From contig NZ_RBAH01000017.1 of assembly GCF_003626695.1 (NCBI RefSeq), forward strand, positions 120,115 to 184,114: a stretch of DNA of 64,000 bases. The letters are read 5' to 3'. Position numbers and translations under genes: made by a program. The DNA comes from Paenibacillus ginsengarvi. GTDB lineage: Bacteria > Bacillota > Bacilli > Paenibacillales > NBRC-103111. The notes below the pieces were generated by a model that was given only the letters and a program-made list of their open reading frames with translations, was not told where the DNA came from and did no database searches. Positions 41,780 through 48,935 of the stretch are shown here, in pieces. Position 1 is the stretch's first letter; the number at the start of each line of letters is the position of its first letter.

Positions 41780-42820
41780 GTGGATATCGGCACAACTTCC
41801 GAGCAGGATGTTTTTACGGAAGAGCTTCGCATCCTGAAAGCAGCGAAATCGGATGTGGCCGCCCGGAAACAGCCGGACCCCGGACAGTACGGGCAGCTTG
41901 TAGACCATTACGAGAAACTGCTCAAAACGACGATGAAGCTGTCCCGCATCAGCGATATTCAAGGCCGGACACTCAAGGAGCGCGAACAGGAGCTGAAATC
42001 GGCCCATGCCGAACTGCAGCATATGGAGCTGCTTCGCAGACAGCTGATCTCCGATATTTCCCACGAGCTGCGCACGCCGATTACGTCGGTGCAGGGTTAT
42101 GTAAAAGCGTTTCTGGATCAAGTCATCGAGCCCGGCGAAGCCTACTTGTCGATGCTGTATCAAAAACTGCTGACGATCGATCAGCTCATCACCGATCTGT
42201 TCCAGCTTTCCACCTTGATGGCGAACCGACATCCCCTTCACTTTCATCCGGTGCCGGTAGGTCCTTGGTATAACGGGCTGCAAACCCGTTTTGAGCTGGA
42301 AGCCGCCGGAAAAGGCATCCGGATCGAATTTCAGCCGCTCCGTAACGAAACCGGACATATGAGCCCGCAGGAACAGAAGCTGCGGATCGATCAGGCCAAG
42401 ATCGATCAGGTGGTGACGAATTTGCTGGACAACGCAGTCAAATTTACGCCGAGCGGCGGTGCGGTTCGCCTGCACGGGCTGTTGTCGGAGCGGCCGCCGG
42501 AAGCCACCGTACTTAGCCGGACGGAAACGGCATCAGACGCGCTGCGCTGGTTTACGCTGTTCGTCGAAGATACGGGCGAAGGAATCGATCCAATCGATAT
42601 GCCCTACCTTTTCGAACGTTTTTTTCGCGCCGGCGATGTGGCCAAGCGCGGCGTATCCGGCGCGGGGCTCGGACTTGCGATCTCGAAGGAGATCGTCTTT
42701 CGCCACGGCGGCCAGATCGGTGTGGACAGCGAGCCCGGACAAGGGAGCCGCTTTCAGTTCTCTCTCCCGCTCCATGACGGGGAGCCTCTACTTGACGTTC
42801 CGCAGGTACCAAATCGGTGA
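41780..42820 (+). CDS. Soluble histidine kinase leading the sia operon
   Basis: This 346-residue kinase has no membrane segment. A helical stalk (~38-92) includes DHYEKLLKTTMKLSRISDIQ at 42-61. The HisKA domain has the phosphoacceptor in ISDISHELRTPI (His95). The ATPase domain has the N box (NLLDNAVKF), G1 (EDTGEGI) and G2 (GAGLGLAI). The GTG start follows GGGAGG. It precedes siaB by 74 bases, so it probably reads its signal from inside the cell, perhaps from the SiaC switch. The OmpR-type regulator at 45709 is the likely phosphate acceptor. Confidence 0.93.
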   Translation: MDIGTTSEQDVFTEELRILKAAKSDVAARKQPDPGQYGQLVDHYEKLLKTTMKLSRISDIQGRTLKEREQELKSAHAELQHMELLRRQLISDISHELRTPITSVQGYVKAFLDQVIEPGEAYLSMLYQKLLTIDQLITDLFQLSTLMANRHPLHFHPVPVGPWYNGLQTRFELEAAGKGIRIEFQPLRNETGHMSPQEQKLRIDQAKIDQVVTNLLDNAVKFTPSGGAVRLHGLLSERPPEATVLSRTETASDALRWFTLFVEDTGEGIDPIDMPYLFERFFRAGDVAKRGVSGAGLGLAISKEIVFRHGGQIGVDSEPGQGSRFQFSLPLHDGEPLLDVPQVPNR

Positions 42821-42894
42821 TCTAGTACTAGAAATAGTATATGCTGTACCTATGCGTCTTTTTTCCTGCAAATACCTTTAAAGGAGGAATTGTA

Positions 42895-43434
42895 TTGAAA
42901 CACGACCTGCTTTCCGTTCAAAACATGATGCGGGATAACGGGATTCTGATCAGCTTCGCCGGACGTTTGTCCCAAAACCTGATCGAAGAATACGGAGCCG
43001 CCGTCAAATCTTATTTGGAAACCGAAGAACGCCCGCAAAATGAAGTATATCATATTTTTTCCATTTTTATAGAACAAACCCAAAACATTAAAAATTACTG
43101 TTCCACTAAGGAAAATAGCCGTTTCTGCGATACGATCGCCCACTCGAGCATCGTTACGATTGGCAAAACCGACAGCGGCCATTTCATCTGCTCCGGAAAC
43201 GTCGTGGAGCAAGCCGACTTAGAAGCGCTGACGGTGCAGATCGATGCGCTCATCGCCATGGACAAGCCCGCCCTGAAACAGCTGTATAAGGAAAAACTTC
43301 GCGGGTCGAACAGTACGGACAGCGCCGGTCTCGGGCTGATCGACATCGCCCGGAAAACGCGCGAGCCGCTCGCCTACTCGATTTCCGAGCTTGACGCGAA
43401 TTTATCCTTCTTCACACTGAGAGCGATCGTATAG
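42895..43434 (+). CDS. SiaB-like kinase of SiaC
   Basis: This 179-residue protein of the SiaB family (DUF6272) has a GHKL-type ATP-binding fold with IFIEQTQNIKNY (~57-68) as N box and AGLGLIDIA (144-152) as glycine box. In Pseudomonas, SiaB phosphorylates SiaC. The TTG start 42895 is chosen because AAAGGAGG lies 7 bases upstream and the family begins near here; the ATG at 42841 lies before this site. It is followed directly by siaC. Confidence 0.88.
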   Translation: MKHDLLSVQNMMRDNGILISFAGRLSQNLIEEYGAAVKSYLETEERPQNEVYHIFSIFIEQTQNIKNYCSTKENSRFCDTIAHSSIVTIGKTDSGHFICSGNVVEQADLEALTVQIDALIAMDKPALKQLYKEKLRGSNSTDSAGLGLIDIARKTREPLAYSISELDANLSFFTLRAIV

Positions 43435-43445
43435 GAGTGAATCAG

Positions 43446-43835
43446 ATGCAACCATATTACATCGAGGGAACGAAAAGCTCTCCAGCCGTCGCTTTCGACC
43501 CTGTCCGGAACCGTCTGGCGCTGAACGGCCAATCGTATCCGGAAAATCCGTTCAAATTTTACGAGCCGATACTCGAATGGCTGACCGCCTACCTCGCCGA
43601 GCTGCCCGAAGACGCCGAGGCGGTGGCGGAGTTTCAGATCCCTTATATGAACACAAGCAGCACGAAATGCCTTCTGATGCTGCTCGACAAGCTCGAGGCC
43701 GCCTATTTGCAGGGCAAACGGGTATCCGTCCTGTGGACGTACAACCGGGATAACGAAAGCGAATACGAATGTGCGGAGGAGCTCAAGGAAGACCTGAGCC
43801 TGCCGTTCCATATTATAGCCAAAGAGGATCGGTAA
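43446..43835 (+). CDS. SiaC-like phosphoprotein (DUF1987)
   Basis: This 129-residue protein of the DUF1987/SiaC family has the conserved stretch IPYMNTSSTKCLLMLLDKLE; NTSSTK (69-74) contains the likely phosphorylated Thr/Ser. In Pseudomonas, SiaB phosphorylates SiaC, SiaA dephosphorylates it, and the dephospho form activates SiaD. ATG 43446 follows AGGAG by 8 bases; GTG 43437 sits inside that site. siaB, siaC and siaA are packed within a few bases of each other. Confidence 0.9.
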   Translation: MQPYYIEGTKSSPAVAFDPVRNRLALNGQSYPENPFKFYEPILEWLTAYLAELPEDAEAVAEFQIPYMNTSSTKCLLMLLDKLEAAYLQGKRVSVLWTYNRDNESEYECAEELKEDLSLPFHIIAKEDR

Positions 43836-43837
43836 CG

Positions 43838-45679
43838 ATGAAGGGGACTGTCGACGCTAAACGGGCCGAGCTGCGAAACCACGCGCTCTACGATATCGGG
43901 GTAACCAGAGTGTCCGCCTTGGCGGCGGTACTGCTCGTCGTCTCGATTATCGTTACGGGCATTGTCGCTTACTCCATTACGAAAAGCCAGGCGGTCAAAA
44001 AGCTGAAGGAAAACGACCTCGCCTATATTGCCAGCTCGATTGCCGCCAAAATCGACGGCAGCATCGAACGCGCCGTCGAGACGTCCCGTCTGCTCGCCGA
44101 AGACCGCGCGATTCGCGATTGGATCAGACAAGGGGAGCGGCTCGAAGCAGGCGCCGATCCGCTGGCCAAAATCGTCGCCTTGAAGCAAAAGTTCGGCTAC
44201 GACAACAGCTTTATCGTCAGCGTTCCGACCGGCCGGTATTATGCGGAAAACGGCGCCCTCATCGACGTCATGTCCAGGAACGATCCGGACGACAGCTGGT
44301 ATTATTCGTTCTTGCAGGAAAATAACCCGACCCGCGTGGAGATCGATTACAATCATGTCCGCCAGGATACGTTCATCTTCGTCAATGCCTTTATGAAGGA
44401 CGGCAGCGATCCGCTCGCCATCGTTGGAGTAGGCCTCAGCTTGAAGGAATTGTCAGCCAAATTCGGGGAATACAAATACGGCGCGAACGGCAGCTTGTGG
44501 CTGACCGACCAGACGGGCACGATTTATTTGTCCGACGATTTCGGCCAAAACGGCCATAATATACGGGATTTCATCCCGGCCGCTACTTCCGGGCAAGTAC
44601 TTGCCGACTTGAACGGCAAACAAAGCGTGCTCGACTTCCGAGGGCCGGATGGCCGAATGAACGATCTCGTCACCTATCCGATTGCAGCGACCGACTGGAC
44701 GCTCGTCGTTTCGGTCGATCGGGCGGAAGCTACCTCGTTTTTGCGGACGATTCAGGTACAGACGGCCGCCGCCGTCGCCGTGGCGCTGCTTTTTGTCATT
44801 TTCTTCTTTTACTACACGTCCCGCAAGCTGGCCGAACCGTACAAGCGGGCCATCGGGCTGAACATGGAGCTGGAGAATCAGATTGCCGCCCGAACGCAGG
44901 AGCTGGCCGAGCAGAACGAAAAGCTGTTGGACAGTCTCGACTATGCGAGCCGAATTCAGCAATCGGCGCTTCCCGCCGAATCCGAGCTCGGCGAAGCGTT
45001 CGCGGATCATTTTGTGCTGTGGAGGCCGAAGGACGTGGTCGGCGGGGACTTTGTATGGGTAAAGCCGGTACAGGACGGCCATCTTGTCGCTGTCGGCGAT
45101 TGTACCGGGCACGGAGTTCCCGGAGCGCTGATGTCGATCATGACGGTGTCGCTGCTTAATCAGTTCGCCCAGCGCGACTCGGATGCGGAGCCCGATCCGA
45201 GCCGATTTCTTGCCCAGCTCAACCAATCGATCAAGATGACGCTGCATCAGAAAGATAAAGACGGCTTGACGGACGACGGGCTCGATATCGGCCTCGTGTA
45301 CGTTACCAGGCACCGCGCGGTTTTTGCCGGGGCCAAATTTACGCTCTACATTCGGGGGGCAGGCGGCGTACAGGAAATCGAGGGAAGCCGTAAGTCAGTC
45401 GGCTATCGCAATACGCCGAACGATTACGCCTACACAAGCGCTATGGTGAACGTCGATTCCGGAGACGAGCTGTTCCTGACTTCGGACGGGCTAATCGATC
45501 AAAACGGGGGAGAAAAAAATTATTCGTTCGGCAAAAGCCGGTGGAGAAAATGGCTGGAAACCGGAGCGGGAACCCCAATGAGCGGACAAAAGCAGCACCT
45601 GGAATCGGTGCTGCAGTCATATAGGGGAGATGAACCGCAGCGCGACGATATTACGGTCGTCGGCTTACGGCTCCTGTAA
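43838..45679 (+). CDS. SiaA-like membrane PP2C phosphatase
   Basis: This 613-residue phosphatase has one membrane helix at ~25-46, an extracytoplasmic Cache-type sensor (~50-300), a second helix at ~307-326, a coiled segment (~335-370) and a SpoIIE/PP2C domain. Metal ligands appear in DVVGGDFVW (~399), VGDCTGHGVPGALMS (~420), TSDGLIDQNG (~548) and DDITVVGL (~603). The order matches SiaA, which dephosphorylates SiaC on an outside signal. The start ATG 43838 is 2 bases after siaC. No siaD-like GGDEF gene follows. Confidence 0.92.
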   Translation: MKGTVDAKRAELRNHALYDIGVTRVSALAAVLLVVSIIVTGIVAYSITKSQAVKKLKENDLAYIASSIAAKIDGSIERAVETSRLLAEDRAIRDWIRQGERLEAGADPLAKIVALKQKFGYDNSFIVSVPTGRYYAENGALIDVMSRNDPDDSWYYSFLQENNPTRVEIDYNHVRQDTFIFVNAFMKDGSDPLAIVGVGLSLKELSAKFGEYKYGANGSLWLTDQTGTIYLSDDFGQNGHNIRDFIPAATSGQVLADLNGKQSVLDFRGPDGRMNDLVTYPIAATDWTLVVSVDRAEATSFLRTIQVQTAAAVAVALLFVIFFFYYTSRKLAEPYKRAIGLNMELENQIAARTQELAEQNEKLLDSLDYASRIQQSALPAESELGEAFADHFVLWRPKDVVGGDFVWVKPVQDGHLVAVGDCTGHGVPGALMSIMTVSLLNQFAQRDSDAEPDPSRFLAQLNQSIKMTLHQKDKDGLTDDGLDIGLVYVTRHRAVFAGAKFTLYIRGAGGVQEIEGSRKSVGYRNTPNDYAYTSAMVNVDSGDELFLTSDGLIDQNGGEKNYSFGKSRWRKWLETGAGTPMSGQKQHLESVLQSYRGDEPQRDDITVVGLRLL

Positions 45680-45695
45680 ACGGCTGTCCAGCCGT
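45680..45695. terminator. Short hairpin between siaA and the response regulator
   Basis: ACGGCT pairs with AGCCGT across a 4-base loop, with a G/C extension, in the 29-base gap between the convergent stop codons. There is no good T-run, so termination may be weak and transcripts may overlap. Confidence 0.4.
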
Positions 45696-45708
45696 ACGGA
45701 AAGCAATC

Positions 45709-46440
45709 TTATACGACTGGTGCCCCCTCGTAGCGATATCCCAATCCCCGCACGCTGACGATGTATCGCGGATCGGTCGGGTTTTGCTCAAGCTTTTTGC
45801 GCATATTGTAAATATGCACCATGACGGTTCTCGGATCGTCATTGCTGTCTCTGCCCCAAACATATTCGTACAGCTCCGAGGCGGAGAACACCTCCTTCGC
45901 CCGGTTCGCCATAAAGACCAGAAGCTGATACTCTTTAGCCGATAGCCTTACTTCATGACCGTCCGCATAAACGGTCATTTTTTTCGTATCGATATAAATG
46001 CCGTCCTTCGGTATCGCCGGCTCCGTACGCGCTCCTTGCGACGACGGGTCGTAACGCCGGTATATCGGCGCCCTGCGCAAGTTGGCCTTCACCCTGGCCA
46101 CGACAATCGCCGGGTCGAACGGCTTCGCTATATAATCGTCCGCCCCCAGGTCCAAGCCGCGAATGACGTCTTCCGCCTCTCCGCGGGCGCTGACGAACAT
46201 AATCGGAACGTTGGAGACGCTCCGGATCTGTTCGCATACTTCCAAGCCGCTGGCTCCGGGAAGCTGAATATCCAACAAAACAAGATCAGGACGAATGAAC
46301 TCGAATTCTCGCAAAGCCGACACGCCGTCGCTTGCACAGGCGACGTTGAAACCGTTCTTGATCAAGTAAAGCCGGAGCAATTCGCGAATTTCATTATCAT
46401 CCTCGACGACTAACACGGTAGCTCTTTCTGCTAACTCCAT
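45709..46440 (-). CDS. OmpR-family response regulator
   Basis: This 243-residue regulator has a receiver domain with acidic pair E13/D14-D15, phosphoacceptor in LVLLDIQLPG (D57) and conserved lysine in YIAKPF (K106), then an OmpR-type winged helix (~145-240, KEYQLLVFMANRAKEVFSA, DPRTVMVHIYNMRKKL, VRGLGYRYE). It faces the sia operon across 29 bases and is the only response regulator in the window, so it is the likely partner of the kinase at 41780. GGAGGGAG precedes the ATG. Confidence 0.94.
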   Translation of the reverse strand: MELAERATVLVVEDDNEIRELLRLYLIKNGFNVACASDGVSALREFEFIRPDLVLLDIQLPGASGLEVCEQIRSVSNVPIMFVSARGEAEDVIRGLDLGADDYIAKPFDPAIVVARVKANLRRAPIYRRYDPSSQGARTEPAIPKDGIYIDTKKMTVYADGHEVRLSAKEYQLLVFMANRAKEVFSASELYEYVWGRDSNDDPRTVMVHIYNMRKKLEQNPTDPRYIVSVRGLGYRYEGAPVV

Positions 46441-46479
46441 CGCGCTCCCTCCACTTCCGCCGCAATCCCTTACTCTTTC

Positions 46480-46509
46480 ATTCTACCATTTTGATTAGGT
46501 GCTAGCCAA
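46480..46509 (-). promoter_or_regulatory. Promoter of the response regulator
   Basis: On the minus strand, TTGGCT (46509-46504), an 18-base spacer and TAGAAT (46485-46480) occur, about 40 bases upstream of the start codon. Confidence 0.55.
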
Positions 46510-46536
46510 GAAGGCTTCAAGGAGGCATGGATCAAC

Positions 46537-47439
46537 CTATTTTAGCAATTCTGTTCGATACTCCGAAGGCGACATGCCTACTATTTTTTTGAATTGCTTG
46601 CTGAAGTAGAAGCAATCTTGAAATCCTACATCCGCCGCGATCTTCGTTACAGTCTCGTTCGTCGTCCCCAGCATATGCTTTGCTCGTTGGATGCGCAGCT
46701 GATTAATGTACGTGCTCATTGTCATCCCTGCGTATTTCTTGAAAGTCGAGCACAAATATTCGTATTTGCGGTTAAAATAAGTTTCCATTTCCATTTTCGG
46801 AAAATCGCAATGATTCCATTCGTCCAAAAAATTGACCATTTTACGATACAGCATGAACGAGGCCGATATCGATTTGTTCGATTCGCTCTTCTCCAGTGCG
46901 TCGCAGGCGAGCATTTCCAACAATTGGCCCAATTGCAGCGACGTCCTGAATTTGTAATAGCCTTGCGGATTCAGAAACTGCCCGATCAGCCGCTCGAACG
47001 CGCTTAGCAGTTCGTATCGCCGTGACGGCAAGAAGCGCTTTGGAATAACCATGTATCCCGTACTTTGCTCCCCTTCTTCTATTGTCCGCAACAAGGCTCT
47101 CTCCGGACGGTTTTGCCGCTCCTTGCGATTCCATTCCGCCCAAGATTCGATTTGCACAGGCTCGGGAGACGAAGCGAACTGAACCCAGAAAAAGCCGGAC
47201 GAGTCTTTAAATGCTTTCCACCCCTGATGCTGCTGCCAGGGCTGTAGCATATAAGCTTCTCCCGTTTCCAAAGTTAACTTGTCGTTGCCCACCTGTAGAT
47301 AAATAGGCCCTTCCGTAACCATAATCAGCTCGTAATACGGATTTCGGTGAACGATATTTTGTATGGATATGTTTCCTTTGTGGACGTTAGCCCATTTCAC
47401 TTCCAGCAAAGACGGTTCGGTAAAAAGAAACAATGTCAT
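46537..47439 (-). CDS. AraC-family transcription regulator
   Basis: This 300-residue regulator has an N-terminal cupin-like sensor (~15-110, HRNPYYELIMVTEGPIYLQV, GEAYMLQPWQQHQG) and a C-terminal double helix-turn-helix (~200-298: YINQLRIQRAKHMLGTTNET, QDCFYFSKQFKKIVGMSPSE). Such proteins usually control carbohydrate genes and respond to a sugar. It is divergent from the sugar-binding protein gene and lies near a cre-like palindrome, so it probably controls that cluster. GC content looks lower than its neighbours. Confidence 0.92.
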   Translation of the reverse strand: MTLFLFTEPSLLEVKWANVHKGNISIQNIVHRNPYYELIMVTEGPIYLQVGNDKLTLETGEAYMLQPWQQHQGWKAFKDSSGFFWVQFASSPEPVQIESWAEWNRKERQNRPERALLRTIEEGEQSTGYMVIPKRFLPSRRYELLSAFERLIGQFLNPQGYYKFRTSLQLGQLLEMLACDALEKSESNKSISASFMLYRKMVNFLDEWNHCDFPKMEMETYFNRKYEYLCSTFKKYAGMTMSTYINQLRIQRAKHMLGTTNETVTKIAADVGFQDCFYFSKQFKKIVGMSPSEYRTELLK

Positions 47440-47520
47440 CCTTATGCCACCTTTAAGATTTATGCGTGTAAAATATTAATCGTCTCCATGGCTACCGCTC
47501 ACGCCCGGAGCTATGCTTTG

Positions 47521-47544
47521 GTAAGCGCTTTACAATAGTATAAA
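47521..47544 (+). promoter_or_regulatory. Cre/LacI-type operator over a -10 box
   Basis: GTAAGCGCTTTAC (47521-47533) resembles a CcpA cre site or LacI-type operator with central GCGC and near-perfect symmetry. TATAAA (47539-47544) lies 6 bases downstream, 39 bases before the sugar-binding protein gene. Confidence 0.5.
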
Positions 47545-47582
47545 TCGAATAGTGAGAAAAAGAGAATGGAGATGAGCGAAAA

Positions 47583-48917
47583 ATGAGAAGAAACAACAAA
47601 ACGACGCGCTTTACCCAGACGGCCAAAAAAACGATGCCTTTATTGCTTGTCGGCATATTGTCGCTTGCCCCCGCATGCGGCAGCGATAAAGGGAAAACGC
47701 AAAGCGCCCCCCTCCCCCCGGTGGAGCTCGTTTTTTACGACGGAAGCGGGGACTGGCAGCCCGACCAATTCGACAAAGAAATTGCGCAGCCGCTCCAAAC
47801 GAAATACCCGCATCTTGTACCGAAATTCATACCGTATACAAACGCCGGCAAAATGCAGGAGCTTATCACTGCGGGAGAGACGCCGGATATTATCTACGTT
47901 TCCACCGGCCTCGTTTACGATCATGTTATCAAGTATGAGTTACAAACCGACATCACCGATTTGATCAAAAAAAATAATTATGACATGGGAAAGATCGAAC
48001 CGGCCGCGGTCAATATGATGAAACAGCTCGGAAACGGCCAAATATACGGCCTTCCGGCATTCATGGCGCCTTCCCCGCTTTATTACAATAAAGACATTTT
48101 CGACAAGTTCGGTGTCGCTTACCCGAAAAATGACGCCTCCTGGGACGACCTATACGATTTGGCCAAGCGGCTGACACGCAAAGATGGCGATCAGCAATAT
48201 TACGGATTCATGTTATCCCCATCGCATTTGGCCGTCAGAAATCAGCTTTCATTGCCGCTGATCGATCCGGCGACTGAAACGGCATCGTTTGCGGACGACA
48301 GGTGGAAGCCCTTTTTCGAAAACTTTATCCGTTTCTATCAAATACCCGGTTATGTAATGGATGCCACAACTGCAGATACGACCAATCAGCGCAACAAGTT
48401 TACCAAGGACAGAACGGTTGCCATGTGGCTGCCTGTAAGCACTTTGCATACGGCGAGCGAGCTGCAGGGCATGAATTGGGATATGGCGACATTCCCCACC
48501 TATAAAGGAATGCCTGGCGTTGGCCCGCAGCCTTATCCGGTATCGTTCTACATAACGAAAACGAGCAAGCATAAAGACCAGGCGTTCCAAGCGATCTCGT
48601 ATATAGCAACAGAAGAGTATCAGTTGCCGATCGTGAAAAAAGGAATATTTCACACCGCGCTAAAAAGCGAACCGTTGAGGAACGCTTTTGGGCAAGAAGC
48701 GGATATGTACAAGGGCAAAAACACAAAAGCGATGCTGCCGCAAAATTACTCGCCTGGCGCTCCTTTGACGAAGTATAACAACGTGTCGAGGGACAGATTG
48801 TACGTCGCGTATTTGGAAGTCGTTCGAGGACTGAAAGATCTTAATACCGCACTAAGAGACGCTGAAGAGAAAACGAATCAGAAGATCAAGGAATTGAAAA
48901 CGGCCGACGCCAAATGA
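47583..48917 (+). CDS. Sugar ABC transporter substrate-binding lipoprotein
   Basis: This 444-residue extracellular solute-binding protein (family 1 type) has a basic start and hydrophobic signal ending LSLAPAC with the lipid-attachment Cys at 32. Mature stretches include VELVFYDGSGDW, ETPDIIYVSTGLV and NGQIYGLPAFMAPSPLYYNK. It would bind an oligosaccharide for import, but no permease or ATPase gene lies beside it, so it may pair with transport genes elsewhere. Its partner here is the Tat-exported beta-helix protein 18 bases downstream. Confidence 0.9.
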   Translation: MRRNNKTTRFTQTAKKTMPLLLVGILSLAPACGSDKGKTQSAPLPPVELVFYDGSGDWQPDQFDKEIAQPLQTKYPHLVPKFIPYTNAGKMQELITAGETPDIIYVSTGLVYDHVIKYELQTDITDLIKKNNYDMGKIEPAAVNMMKQLGNGQIYGLPAFMAPSPLYYNKDIFDKFGVAYPKNDASWDDLYDLAKRLTRKDGDQQYYGFMLSPSHLAVRNQLSLPLIDPATETASFADDRWKPFFENFIRFYQIPGYVMDATTADTTNQRNKFTKDRTVAMWLPVSTLHTASELQGMNWDMATFPTYKGMPGVGPQPYPVSFYITKTSKHKDQAFQAISYIATEEYQLPIVKKGIFHTALKSEPLRNAFGQEADMYKGKNTKAMLPQNYSPGAPLTKYNNVSRDRLYVAYLEVVRGLKDLNTALRDAEEKTNQKIKELKTADAK

Positions 48918-48935
48918 CGAAAGGAGTACACACCT

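Noticed and set aside
45709..47439. AraC-type gene and response regulator as one operon
   Set aside because: They are codirectional with a 96-base gap, but the regulator has its own TTGGCT-18-TAGAAT promoter in that gap.
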